A program made the translations under genes and the position numbers. Under the pieces are notes generated by a model that saw only the letters and a program-made list of their open reading frames with translations, did no database searches and was not told the DNA's origin. 64,000 nucleotides of DNA from Procambarus clarkii (Eukaryota; Arthropoda; Malacostraca; Decapoda; Cambaridae): assembly GCF_040958095.1 (NCBI RefSeq), contig NC_091181.1:23627026-23691025 (forward strand), in the 5' to 3' direction. Numbering within the stretch: position 1 is the stretch's first letter; every line of letters starts with the position of its first letter. This document shows positions 35,932 to 47,114 of this stretch, in pieces.

Positions 35932-38874
35932 ATGCAGTCTAGTATAGACCCAGAACTTAACCTCTTATCCACTATCTATGACAATAATCACTTTAATGAT
36001 CTAAATTGCAGATATTTTGCAGCTCATGATGTAAACAATGTATTAACTCATAATCACAATATCTCTGTAATCAATTTGAACGTTAGATCTCTAGGTAAAC
36101 ACTTCGATGATGTTAGTGCCTTGATTGAAACTATTGGCAACAAATTCTCTTTTATTATACTTACTGAAACATGGTTGAAAGAGGATACTACTCAACTCTT
36201 TAACATGCCTAACTACTCAGCAATTCACAACTGTCGTCAACTTCAGAGAGGTGGTGGCACTGCTCTTTACTACCACCAAGAACTAACATGCCTAAAAGAA
36301 ATTAGAACTAGAGACTGCTATGGGGAGTATATCTTCGCCAGCTTCAGAGTCAAGGGTGCCGAGTCTGTCCTGTCTGTGGGTGCAGTCTATAGAATTCCCA
36401 ACACTGATGTGTCTGTATTCAACTCAAACCTTAGAAATCTAATACTTGATAACAGACTGAACAAAAACCACCTAATTATCGCAGGGGACTTTAATATTGA
36501 CCTCTGCGAGCCAGAACACCCTACTGCTGTTAGCTTCCTCAACTGTATGAATTCCTGCCTCCTCATACCCTTAATCACTAGACCTACTAGAATCACTGAT
36601 AGCACTGCCACGACTCTAGATCACATCTGGACCAACATAACCTCTCCGCTTACTTCAGGTATAATCACCGATAGCACTACTGACCACTACCCCACATTTC
36701 TCTTAACTAACATTAGCAAACCACCTCTAGAAACAAGGGAGTTAAGCTTTAGGCTGCACAATGAAACTGCTATAAACAATTTTATAACTGCTGCTGATAA
36801 TGTCAACTGGGAGTCCGAATTAGGTAACATAGGGGACATCAACCTAGCAGTGCAATCTTTTCTACAAACAACTCTTAGCCTTTATAACACCCACTGTCCT
36901 AGGCTTACAAAACAAGTCACAAGCAAAAGGCTTAACAATCCTTGGCTTACAAAGGGAATACTGAAATCCATTAACAAAAAACACGACCTTGAGAAGAAGT
37001 ATAGGTTAGGAATTGTCTCCAAAGAATTCTCAAAGAATTACTCATTATTGCTAACTAAGATAATTAGACGAGCCAAAACTAATTACTACGAAGATAAATT
37101 TACTCAAATAAAGAGCAACATTAAACAAACTTGGAGCACAATTTCACAAATATTGGGATCAAAGAAATCTTTAAATAACAAACCGACTCTCCTGTCTAAT
37201 AACGATGGTCAGCTTTCAGCCTCTGATTCTGCTATTGAGTTCAATAGGTTCTTCTCTTCCATTGGTTCATCCCTTGCAAATGATATTCCATCTTCCAGTA
37301 CTGACATTAAGGACTATCTTACAGGTAACTATCCACAGTCTCTGTACCTAAAGCCTATTAACTCCACTGACGTCAATGAGATAATCCTTTCCCTTAAAAC
37401 CAAGTCTGGTGCCCTTGAGGAGATACCAACTTTAATTTACAAAAAAGCCTCCAGATCTTTAGCCCCTGCTATTGCTTTGCTCTTCAACAAGTCACTTGAA
37501 CTCCAAACCTTTCCAGATATTCTAAAAAAAGCGAGAGTAACGCCTGTCCACAAATGTGGTGACCCCACAGATGTTAACAACTACAGACCTATATCAATCC
37601 TGCCAAACTTGTCAAAAATTTTTGAAAAACTTATATACAAGCAGCTTTACTCATATCTAGCCAAACTCAATATACTTAGCCCTTGCCAATATGGCTTCAG
37701 ACCCAAAAAAAGCACTAACGATGCACTTATTAGTATGCTTAACTCGATTCATACAGCTCTTGATAAAAAGGAGCTCCCTGTTGGGTTATTTGTGGACCTG
37801 CGTAAAGCTTTTGATACTGTCAACCACCAAAACCTTCTTCTTAAACTACATCATTATGGAGTCAGAGGACACTCCCTACAATACCTCGAGTCCTACCTTA
37901 CTGACAGGCTCCAATATGTTTCTGTGAATAATACAATTTCTCCCACCCTACCCATCAACATTGGTGTTCCTCAGGGCAGCATACTTGGCCCTCTCCTCTT
38001 TCTCATCTACATTAATGACCTTCCAAATGCCTCCCAACACCTCAAACCAATTCTATTTGCTGACGACACAACCTTCATTTACTCCAGTCCTGACCCTCTT
38101 GCTCTAAATGCCACAGTAAATACTGAGCTAAATAAAGTCCATCTTTGGCTAACTGCCAACAAACTCACCCTTAACATTGACAAAACCTTCTATATTCTGT
38201 TTGGCAATAAATCCTCTAGTCTTATAAATCTCAAAATAAACAATACCCAAATTTGTAACAAATTAGATGGCAAATTCCTTGGCATTCTCATTGACCACAA
38301 GCTGAATTTCCAGGGACACATTCTAAATATATCAAAAAAAGTTTCAAAAACTGTGGGCATTCTTTCTAAGATCAGATATTATGTACCACGCCCTGCTCTG
38401 GTGACTCTCTATTACTCCCTTATCTATCCTTATCTCAACTATGGTATTTGTGCTTGGGGTTCTACTACCCAAAATCACTTACGTCCTCTAATTACCCAAC
38501 ACAAAGCCGCTATTAGAACAATATCCAACTCTGGCCCCAGACATCACTCGGTACCCCTACTCAAATCTCTTAATATGTTAGATATTAAGTCACTGCACAT
38601 TCTCTCATGTGTATTATACATATTTAAAACGCTAAACTATAATGCCAATCCTGATCTTAAAAGCTTCATAGAAGGTTGTAACAGAACCCATGAGCACCAC
38701 ACCAGAAATAAATACAGTTTTGATATTCCTAGAGTACGTCTTAATCAAACTAGAAATGCTCTGCAAATCAAGGGGCCCAGAATGTGGAATGACCTTCCCA
38801 ACCATGTTAAAGACTGTACCTCTCTCAACCAGTTTAAGATAAAAACTAAACACTACCTAATAAATTCCCTGTAA
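35932..38874 (+). CDS. LINE ORF: AP endonuclease-reverse transcriptase, 980 aa, intact
   Basis: Single open frame. Endonuclease at residues about 44-260: VINLNVRSLG (46), ILTETWL (76-82), RGGGTALYY (106), AGDFNID (184-190), LDHIWTN (229) and TDHYPTF (250) contain the expected Asn, Glu, Asp and His catalytic positions. RT at about 530-830: VHKCGDPTDVNNYRPISI, motif A FVDLRKAFDTVNH (619), motif B GVPQGSILGPLLFLIYINDL, motif C LFADDTTF (708) with both Asp, then GKFLGILIDHKLNF and thumb. No RNase H and no separate ORF1, as in several CR1/L2-related lineages. It would copy its own RNA by target-primed reverse transcription in the nucleus. Same family as fragments at 7,637, 19,190, 31,080 and others. 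Confidence 0.95.
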   Translation: MQSSIDPELNLLSTIYDNNHFNDLNCRYFAAHDVNNVLTHNHNISVINLNVRSLGKHFDDVSALIETIGNKFSFIILTETWLKEDTTQLFNMPNYSAIHNCRQLQRGGGTALYYHQELTCLKEIRTRDCYGEYIFASFRVKGAESVLSVGAVYRIPNTDVSVFNSNLRNLILDNRLNKNHLIIAGDFNIDLCEPEHPTAVSFLNCMNSCLLIPLITRPTRITDSTATTLDHIWTNITSPLTSGIITDSTTDHYPTFLLTNISKPPLETRELSFRLHNETAINNFITAADNVNWESELGNIGDINLAVQSFLQTTLSLYNTHCPRLTKQVTSKRLNNPWLTKGILKSINKKHDLEKKYRLGIVSKEFSKNYSLLLTKIIRRAKTNYYEDKFTQIKSNIKQTWSTISQILGSKKSLNNKPTLLSNNDGQLSASDSAIEFNRFFSSIGSSLANDIPSSSTDIKDYLTGNYPQSLYLKPINSTDVNEIILSLKTKSGALEEIPTLIYKKASRSLAPAIALLFNKSLELQTFPDILKKARVTPVHKCGDPTDVNNYRPISILPNLSKIFEKLIYKQLYSYLAKLNILSPCQYGFRPKKSTNDALISMLNSIHTALDKKELPVGLFVDLRKAFDTVNHQNLLLKLHHYGVRGHSLQYLESYLTDRLQYVSVNNTISPTLPINIGVPQGSILGPLLFLIYINDLPNASQHLKPILFADDTTFIYSSPDPLALNATVNTELNKVHLWLTANKLTLNIDKTFYILFGNKSSSLINLKINNTQICNKLDGKFLGILIDHKLNFQGHILNISKKVSKTVGILSKIRYYVPRPALVTLYYSLIYPYLNYGICAWGSTTQNHLRPLITQHKAAIRTISNSGPRHHSVPLLKSLNMLDIKSLHILSCVLYIFKTLNYNANPDLKSFIEGCNRTHEHHTRNKYSFDIPRVRLNQTRNALQIKGPRMWNDLPNHVKDCTSLNQFKIKTKHYLINSL

Positions 38875-38909
38875 TCTACCTCACTCCTCTATTGTCAACC
38901 CATGTCTGT

Positions 38910-39013
<104 letters not shown>

Positions 39014-39592
39014 CAACACTGTTTGTCAACCTATTGTATTTGTGCTGCTTTTTCAGTCATGTTCCCCCTTTTTTTTTATCTTTATTTGTATTTGTTCTCA
39101 ACATCTTTTATTCTTTATGCTCAATTAGTATTAAGTTCTAGATATTAATGTTTTTTCTTGCCCGAAACGCATTGCGTAATAGTGGCTTTAGGCATTGTAT
39201 GTACTAGCTCTATCTATATATCATTCCTTTAATGTAACATCACTTGTATGTATGTACCTTACCTGAATAAACATCTGAATCTGAATCTGAATCTGAATTG
39301 TTTTTCGACTACCTAACCTACCTAACCTAACCTAACCTAACTTTTTCTGCTACCTAACCTAACCTAACCTATAAAGATAGGTTAGGTTAGGTAGGGTTGG
39401 TTAGGTTTGGTCATATATCTACGTTAATTTTAACTCCAATAAAAAAAATGATCTCATATATAATGAAATGGGTAGCTTTATCATTTCATAAGAAAAAAAT
39501 AGAGAAAATATATTAATTCAGGAAAACTTGGCTTATTAGGCAAATCGGGCCTTGCATAGTAGGCTGAGAAGTGTGTTCTGGCTACTAGGTAC

Positions 39593-39650
<58 letters not shown>

Positions 39651-39859
39651 TTTTTCATTGATAAGCTTAGGTATACGCAGCATTGTGCTGCTACCCTATT
39701 CTATATAATGCTACGATATTCTGTATGAAGAATTACAAAGAGTAAATAAAAAAACTGGCTATAAGTTTATCTTTTATCCGCACCTCACAGGCTTCATGAA
39801 AAAATTAACGCGTAATGAATAGTATGACAATGTAGAGTTGAAGACAATGTATAACCACG

Positions 39860-40880
39860 AAGGAAAATTATGAAAGGAAAAAACTTAAGCATTTCCATGT
39901 TGATGAACATATCAGCCAAAGTATATTATGACGTGTTGATTATTGGTCTCCGAATGCATGATAGAACCGATGAGCTAGCCAAGACTTTTGCTCGTAAAGA
40001 GGGAATTGATTACCAACTTGGACTGCCTTTGAGCAGCCTGAGGGCAGCAATATCCCAGGAACATCAACTAAATTTCGGAGACTTGAGGCAAAGTGAAATT
40101 CACACCAGTTACTCCATCTATCATCATTCTATTATGCAGGAAGAACCGCACGTCTATGGGTCATCCAATAATGTTAGCAGACTTCTAGATGTTACCACTG
40201 CTTGGCTTAGGCTCGGCTACAAGTACCTCTGGGAGTTTGTAACATCTGCTGATGTAGATTTGACTAAATGTAAACTCTGTCAACAGAACTATTCGCATAC
40301 TTTGCGTCATTATATAATGGAATGTGAAAAAATTGCGGAATTTAGAGATAACACCATTAATAGTGTCCAAGAAATGTGTAAGTACTTCATTCATAATGAT
40401 GTGCTGCCCGAAATTTTAGCGAAGTATGCAAAATTTGCTTACTGTAGGTAATGCATGCACATGACTGTAAAGCTGCCGCCCAGTTGGGTGGGTGTGCGGC
40501 AAGACTAGTAACTGTGTGACTCACTATAGATGTAAAGTGCCTTGTATAGTGACTGTTGTGAGCCTCTTGTAATGTCACTTGTGACACCTCTTTGTGTCAC
40601 TTGTGACACAAAGATTATTGATGTGTGTATTTGTGTGGGTGATTAGATATGTATGTGTATGTATATATGAGTATATGTATATATATATATGTACATGTAT
40701 ATATGAGGGTGTGTACATGTGTATGCAACATTGTTAATTTTGTAACTAGCGTCAAACATTGTTATTTGCTTAGCTAAACGAACTAGAGGGTTCAGTTCCT
40801 GAACCGATTATGTGCCTCTGTAATCCTTTACACCACCGCACACGGGATGGGTATGGGGTGCATAATAAAGAAAGAAATTG
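39860..40880 (+). pseudogene. LINE X 3' end (right arm)
   Basis: Mirror of 34,375-35,370. ORF 39,870-40,451 differs by at most one visible residue (SSNN here, SCNN in the left copy). One 42-bp minisatellite unit at 40,450-40,500. Confidence 0.85.
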
Positions 40881-41431
40881 AATTGATTATCACGTAAGTG
40901 CTAAGTAATTTTCTGTTTGATTTTTCATTCATGGTTATACATTGTTATATGTATATATTTTCAGATTATAATTCGTATTATGCAAATATATCCGAGTGAA
41001 ATAGTGTACATCCGTATTTTTAATTTTTAATACAACATACATAATACATTTTTTAAGTATTTATTTATAATAAATAATTTAATTATTTAATTTATAATAA
41101 TTTAATTATTAATAACATTATATAGTCGATTTAATATTGAACACGTACACATAAGCGAAACGTCCAAAACTGGTGTCCGAAATGGCAAAAAAATTAGTGT
41201 TGTCAATGTAAGGAGTATCTTGTATCCCAGTGAGAGAGCTGTTTCCTTCAAAAAGTGTAATCGTGTGGCCTTATGTTTAAAGAAACAATTCCAAGTACAT
41301 TCTTTGATTCAAAAACATGAGAATAAATACAAGTGTTAATTTTAAATGACTAGCTATAAACAAAAATAAGAGGTTGGAAAAATGATATGTGGAACCAGAC
41401 CAAAACATTGGAACGCTTAGGTGATGAGAGG
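40881..41431. other. AT-rich non-coding sequence (right arm, inner block)
   Basis: Mirror of 33,801-34,370. 41,118-41,235 is a diverged copy of 48,586-48,705. Symmetry ends at GATGAGAGG (41,423-41,431). Confidence 0.7.
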
Positions 41432-41889
41432 GGGACTGGTCAAGTCGTATACTGCAATTTCGGATACCGGGCTAGAAACAACTTCGTTCACTGAGAAGTT
41501 TGTACATACAAACCATTCCGTTCGTATATGCGCTGGTTTGTGTTCGCTGTTGTTCTCGTCTGAATAAATACATGGCACTTGTTCATATAATTAGCGCTTC
41601 CATTATTAGAATTATTTATCCATTATTAGAATAACAAGGTGCAAACCATACCCCCTTACAGTTGAAATCTATTTATTCATATACAAGAAGGTACATTGGG
41701 TTGCAAGAGTACATAACATATATTAAGAGGTACATTGTAGCAAGATTTGAGATTAAAGGATTTAAGACTAACACGTTTAGAAACAAGGCGCCCCCGAAGG
41801 AGGCTATTATTTGTTATGCACCCCATACTCAACCAGTAAGTAGTGGAGCAAAACATAGATTACATGGTCATAAAGTCTTAATCAGACCA
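41432..41889. other. Start of right-arm-specific segment
   Basis: No gene. 41,665-41,760 (TTTATTCATATACAAGAAGG, TACATTGGGTTGCAAGAGTA) looks like the minus-strand 3' end of an old retroelement, but I cannot assign a family. Confidence 0.4.
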
Positions 41890-42917
41890 ATTCAATTCTA
41901 TTTCTTTCTTTATTATGCACCCCATACCTATCCCGTGGGCGATGGTGTAAAGGATTACAGAGGCACATAATCGGTTCAGGAACTGAACCCTCTAGTACGT
42001 TTAGCTAAGCAAATAACAATTTGTGACGCTAGTTACAAAATTATTAATATTATATATACATGTACACACTCTCATACATACATGTACACATATATATACA
42101 TATATACATACACATACATATCTAATCACCTACACAAATACACACATCAATAATCTTTGTGTCACAAGTGATCAACAAGAGGCTCACAACAGTCACTATA
42201 CAAGGCACTTTACATCTATGGTGAGTCACACAGTTACTAGTCTTGCTGCACACCCACCCAACTGGGCGGCAGCTTTACAGTCATGTGCTCCACACCCACC
42301 CAACTGGGCGGCAGCTTTACTGTCATGTGCTCCACACCCACCCAACTGGGCGGCAGCTTTACAGTCATGTGCTCCACACCCATCCAACTGAGCGGCAGCT
42401 TTACAGTCATGTGCAGCATTACCTACAGTAAGCAAATTTTGGATACTTCGCTAAGATTTCGAGCAGCACATCATTATGAACGAAGTACTTACACATTTCT
42501 TGGACACTATTGATGGTGTTATCTCTAAATTCCGCGATTTTTTCACATTCCATTATATAATGACGCAAAGTAAGCGAATAGTTCTGCTGACAGAGTTTAC
42601 ATTTAGTCAAATCTACATCAGCAGATGTTACAAACTCCCAGAGGTACTTGTTCCCCCCCTCTTTTACCTCTATTTTTATTTGTACTCAACACATTTTGTT
42701 CTTTTTACCCATTAGTTTTAAACGTTTTTAGTGTTTTTATTCACTATTCCATTTTATTTTTATTCACTATTCCATTTTATTTTTATTCCATTAGTGTTTT
42801 TTCCTGCCCGAAACGCTTTGCGTAATAGTGGCTTTAGGCATTGTATGTACTAGCTCTATCTATAAAGCCAACAAACTTTGTGAAATCTCTTTATGTATGT
42901 ACCTTTACCTAAATAAA

Positions 42918-42951
<34 letters not shown>

Positions 42952-43212
42952 GTAGCCGAGCCTAAGCCTAGCAGTGGTAACATCTAGAAGTCTGCTAACA
43001 TTATTGGATGACCCATAGACGTGCGGTTCTTCCTGCATAATAGAATGATGATAGATGGAGTAACTGGTGTGAATTTCACTTTGCTTCAAGTCTCCGAAAT
43101 TTAGTTGACGTTCCTGGGATATTGCTGCCCTCAGGCTGCTCAAAGGCAGTCCAAGTTTGTAATCAATTCCCTCTTTACGAGCAAAAGTCTTGGGCAACTC
43201 ATCAGTTCTCAG
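41890..43212 (-). pseudogene. LINE X 3' end, second type of copy, interrupted
   Basis: Minus strand encodes the same RNase H tail and Cys/His protein as 34,781-35,362 in two pieces (43,197-42,955 and 42,650-42,425), separated by a CR1/L2-like 3' UTR insertion. The 3' UTR has four 42-bp units at 42,240-42,420 and the usual TACATGTACACAC tail. The 5' end is at about 43,212, where similarity stops. Confidence 0.85.
42651..42954 (+). mobile_element. CR1/L2-like LINE 3' UTR, short 5'-truncated insertion
   Basis: Begins TTCCCCCCCTCTTTTACCTC, contains GCCCGAAACGCTTTGCGTAA (about 42,806) and ends in an (ATT)n tail of about 30 bp. It splits the LINE X codons that read GAGGTACTTG/TAGCCGAG in the uninterrupted copies. 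Only a very short repeat (TTG) flanks it. Confidence 0.88.
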
Positions 43213-43290
43213 TGGCTATTTTTACATTATCATTTACAACTAACTTAAGTTAAATAACAACCAGTAAACAGACTGCTGTTTTCTAATTCT
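43213..43290. other. Spacer
   Basis: AT-rich; no feature visible. Confidence 0.4.
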
Positions 43291-43740
43291 AGTTCAGGAA
43301 CTTCCTGGGATAAAACGCGAACATTCCTTGAGGAACTGTGAGGTGCTTATCTGTTTTTCCTCGTAACGGTCCCAAAGCTTCCACAAATGTTCCTGTTTCT
43401 CTTTATTGCCCTTGCGGCGACTGGACTTTAGCTTTTGATCAGAAACCAGTTGGTATTGCAAGGTTACCAGGGACGCCTCACGGTACAGTAAGGGGATTAA
43501 AATATATAAAGCCAAGTTGTCCCTCACTGACCTTTGATTCAGACGCTGGTGCCATCCTTCTACGTCATTGTTGGTCCTCACCAGTCGTCTAAATGCACAC
43601 CAGTCCCCAATTCCCACACACTGTTGCCCAGCCACGTATTTTTTTATGTAATGAGTTAATTGTGTCGTTAAGGGTGGACTGCTAGCCGACTTTTCTAATT
43701 CAGCAAACGCCTTACAATTATGTAGTACATACGTACCACA
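43291..43740 (-). pseudogene. MULE-like transposase C-terminal fragment
   Basis: Minus-strand residues include CAFRRLVRTNNDVEGWHQRL, NQRSVRDNLALYILIPLLYR, then HLWKLWDRYEEKQIS and FLKECSRFIPG. The TNNDVEGWHxxLN motif followed by a basic segment and an LWxxY...FL..C end is characteristic of C-terminal parts of Mutator-like (MULE) transposase-derived proteins in invertebrates (family knowledge). The catalytic domain is missing; the ORF continues into (CA)n as a Cys-Val artefact. Confidence 0.7.
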
Positions 43741-43759
43741 TAAGTACGTTTGTGTTATA

Positions 43760-43761
43760 CA

Positions 43762-43798
<37 letters not shown>
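43760..43798. repeat. (CA)n microsatellite
   Basis: About 36 bp of CA between the MULE fragment and the next LINE fragment. Confidence 0.97.
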
Positions 43799-43800
<2 letters not shown>

Positions 43801-44230
43801 TGTCAAGCACAGGACGAAGCTCGAAAAAGTTTAATGGTATGCCAATAGGCTAGTCCCAGGACTAAAAGGCATGAGTTACGAGGACAGGCTGCGAGAAATG
43901 CACCTCATGACACTGGAAGACAGAAGAGTAAGGGGAGACATGATCACTACCTACAAAATTCTCAGAGCAATTGATAGGGTACATAAAGATAAACTGTTTA
44001 ACACGGGTGGTAGGCGAACAAGGGGACACATGTGGAAACTTAGTACCCAAATGAGTCACTGGGATGTTAGAATGAACTTTTTCAGTGTCAGAGTAATTAA
44101 TAGATGGAATGCATTAGGCAGCGATGTGGTGGAGGCTGACTCCATACACAGTTTCAAGTGTAGATATGATAGAGCCCAATAGGCTCAGGAACCTGTACAC
44201 CTGTTGAGAGGCGGGACCAAAGAGCCAGAG
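43799..44230 (+). pseudogene. LINE RT C-terminal fragment and 3' end
   Basis: Encodes MSYEDRLREMHLMTLEDRRV, RGDMITTYKILRAIDRVHKD, FFSVRVINRWNALGSDVVEA and SFKCRYDRAQ-stop at about 44,180, then AACCCCCGCAACCACAAATA. Same family as 300-945, with the true C-terminus retained. 5'-truncated at the (CA)n. Confidence 0.88.
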
Positions 44231-44261
44231 CTCAACCCCCGCAACCACAAATAGGTGAGTA

Positions 44262-44375
44262 TACACACAAACACACACACGTGCACACACACACGTACAC
44301 ACACACACACACAGACACAAACATACACACACACAGACACAAACATACACACACACAGACACAAACATACACACA
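44262..44375. repeat. (CA)n-rich compound microsatellite
   Basis: CA runs with ACAGACACAAACATACAC units repeated at least three times (44,309-44,370). Confidence 0.95.
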
Positions 44376-45090
44376 CTAATGCCTCTATTCACCTTGCAGT
44401 AAATAGAAACCTGAAAGTCAGGAAGCTGCTAAAGGCTGCATCTTGGGGCTGTGTGTGTGTGTTAGATAAAAATATATGTTGTTTAGATATGATGGAGGAA
44501 AAGAGGCCGAGAGTCGGTACATTAGACAACCGACGCTTAGAAAGGCGGGGTCCAAGAGCTAACAGCTAAATCTTGGAAATAATAAATTAAAATATTTAAT
44601 ACACACACATATATGTTTCACATGAATTTGGCTGAGGGCACACTGAGGGATGGTGGCCCCGTCGACGGGGCAGGAAGTCGGCGGTTGATCAAAGGCCTCC
44701 CTCATCCTCCACATACCTGAGGATTTTTCCGGCCTAATTTTAAACGGAAGTAATGTCTTGGTATTTACGGCTTCAGCGGGTGGGTGGGTCCGTGGGTTTA
44801 TTACACTATGAGTGAAAACAATCGCCTATTCTCTATTTTATATTGCCGCTTATAGAGCTAGAAGCTGTTGCCTCTTGTGTGCGTTGCACAAGGGGATTAA
44901 TATCTGGATTAATATCTTTCAATATTTCCAGTATTTTTTAAGGTATCGCTTAAATACCGAAGATACTGCTATTGGACACCGCTTAATTGACAATGTCTCA
45001 ACAACGCAGGCTGAAGATGTGCGTGGCTCCTGCTATTGCAATGTTGCTCATTTGCTTTTCAATGATGCGCCTTAGTTGTCCCCTCTCTAA
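44376..45090. other. No gene recognised; GC-rich hairpin
   Basis: 44,657-44,676 contains GGCCCCGTCGACGGGGC, a perfect short hairpin. 44,680-44,800 (GTCGGCGGTTGATCAAAGGC, then TTTCCGGCCTAATTTTAAAC) weakly resembles the minus strand of the LINE C-terminal fragment at 31,980-32,215. No intact ORF. Confidence 0.45.
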
Positions 45091-45139
45091 CTTACCGTTC
45101 TAAATACCCCTTCTCCATCTCTCGCAAACATTCCCCCTC

Positions 45140-46060
45140 ATACATCTCCCCCCTTTTCTTCTGTCCCCCTGTCCATCTTTGTCCCCCTGTCCCTCACTTT
45201 GTCCCCTTGCCCACATTTTCTGTCCTCTGTCCCCGATCCCTTTCCTCCTGTCCCCTGTCCCCTTGTCCCCCCTTTCCATCTCTCTGTCCCCCTGTCCCTC
45301 TCTATCCCATTGTCCCTCTCTCTGTCCTCCTGTCTCTCTCTGTCCCCCTGTTCCTCTCTGTCCTCCTGTTCCTCTCTCTGTCCCCCTGTCCATCTCTCTG
45401 TCCCCCTGTACCTCTCTGTCCCCTGCCCACTCTTTCTGTCCGCTGTCCTTCATCAGTCCCCCTCCCTTTCCTCCAGTCCCCCTATCCATCTCTGTCCCCT
45501 TGTCCCTGTCTCTGTTCCCCTGTCCCTATCTCTGCCCCCTGTACCTCTCTCTGTCCCCCTGTCCGCCCTTTCTGCCCCCCTGTTCATGTCTTTCTCTGTC
45601 TGTCCCTGTCCCTCCCTCTGTCCCCCTGCCCACTCTATCCCCTGTCTCTCCTCTGTCCCCTCTCTCTTGGTCTCCTGCCCCCTCTCCTCCCTCTGTCCCC
45701 CGGTCCCCCTCTCTAACCCTGTCCCTCTGTCTCTGTCCCTCTGTTCCTGTCCCTCTGTCTCTGTCCCTGTCCCCTTCTATGTCCCTGTCTCCCTCTCTGT
45801 CCCACTGACCCCCTCTGTTCCCCCGTCCCTCCTCTGGCCCTGTCCGTCTGTCCCTGTCCCTCTGTCTCTGCCTCTCCTCGTTTCTGCCATTCTCTGTGTC
45901 AGCCTATCTCTCTGTCTCTTTCCTCGCTCTATCTCTGTCATTCTCTCACTGACTTTGCAAATCCTTATCTATCCGTCAGGGACATTCTCTCCCTGACTCT
46001 GTCTATATCTATTTCTCTGTCTCGGTCTTCATCTCTTTCTCTCCTCTCTCTCTTCTTACA
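45140..46060. repeat. Pyrimidine-rich (TGTCCCCC/TCTC) low-complexity tract
   Basis: About 900 bp dominated by C and T on the plus strand, with degenerate TCTGTCCCCCTGTCCCTCTC units. Three long plus-strand ORFs (Pro/Ser/Leu-rich) and one Gly/Arg-rich minus ORF are low-complexity artefacts. Confidence 0.93.
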
Positions 46061-46084
46061 TACATACATACATTTATTTAACAC

Positions 46085-46348
46085 ATGTGGTACACGCACA
46101 AGGGGACACAGGTGGAAGCTGAGTACGCAAATGAGCCAGAGAGATTATAGAAAGAACTTTTCAGTGTCAGAGTAGTTAATAAATGGAATGCATTAGGCAG
46201 TAATGTGGTGGAGGCTGACTCCATACACAGGTTCAAATGTAGATATGTCAGAGCCCAGTAGGCTCAGGAATCTGTACATCAGTTGATTGACGGTTGAGAG
46301 GCGGGACCAAAGAGCCAAAGTTCAACCCCCGCAACCACAACTAGGTTA
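46085..46348 (+). pseudogene. LINE RT extreme C-terminus and 3' end
   Basis: GTGGTACACGCACAAGGGGA opens a degraded version of the sequence at 44,005-44,255 (KLSTQMSQRDYRKN-like, then VNKWNALGSNVVEADSIHRF), ending in GCAACCACAACTAGGTTAGT. Same family as 43,799-44,230. Confidence 0.82.
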
Positions 46349-46555
46349 GTACATACATACATACATGCATAAGATATAAAACAGTGGAGGATTCCCAGGT
46401 AGAACAATCAACCAGGTTAGTGCATACATACATACATACATACATACATACATACATACATACATACATACATACATACATACATACATACATACATACA
46501 TACATACATAAGATATAAAACAGTGGAGGATTCCCAGGTAGAACAATCAACCACA
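46349..46555. repeat. (CATA)n microsatellite with duplicated flank
   Basis: CATA repeats at 46,351-46,366 and 46,421-46,509. The 46-bp flank TAAGATATAAAACAGTGGAG...CAATCAACCA occurs twice (46,368 and 46,509), so a unit of flank plus array is duplicated. Confidence 0.93.
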
Positions 46556-47018
46556 ATGCCCATTACCCCTTTACCCTGTAGTCCTTAACTACACAACTAT
46601 ACAAGAGTCATTAACACGTATAATGGCTGATCCCCCATCACGATAGCATGAAGACCAATTGCCTGACCCGCAGTCCGTCTTGCTCCTCAAATAATTTTCG
46701 GGTTAACATGAAAACGTCTCTCGAGTTTATCTCTCTAATGTTGTTTTCCCATCTTTCATTTTATCAGCTTAGTTCCTTTATTATGCCCCAATTACTCATC
46801 CATTGAGCGGTAGTTAAACTGAACCCAAATTTAAAAAAAGTTCCTTTTGCTAAGCAAGCTACAGTCTTGATAATGTCAGATATATTGTTTGTTAACACAT
46901 TTCTCAACAATGAACAGTCAGTTTTATCAAGCTAACATATCCTAACACAACGAGTGAGAGTATTAACTGGTCTAATTATTTTATTAGACCAGTATATATT
47001 ATTAGATTATACTGGTAT

Positions 47019-47023
<5 letters not shown>
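46556..47023. other. AT-rich sequence
   Basis: No ORF or repeat unit recognised, apart from inverted TTAGACCAG/CTGGTCTAA motifs near 46,970-46,995. Confidence 0.5.

Positions 47024-47111
<88 letters not shown>
47024..47111. repeat. (TA)n microsatellite
   Basis: About 87 bp of TA. Confidence 0.98.

Positions 47112-47114
<3 letters not shown>

Noticed and set aside
45100..45996. Plus-strand ORFs of 169-265 codons rich in Ser/Pro/Leu and a minus-strand Gly/Arg ORF
   Set aside because: Low-complexity pyrimidine tract lacking stops by composition, with no recognised motif.
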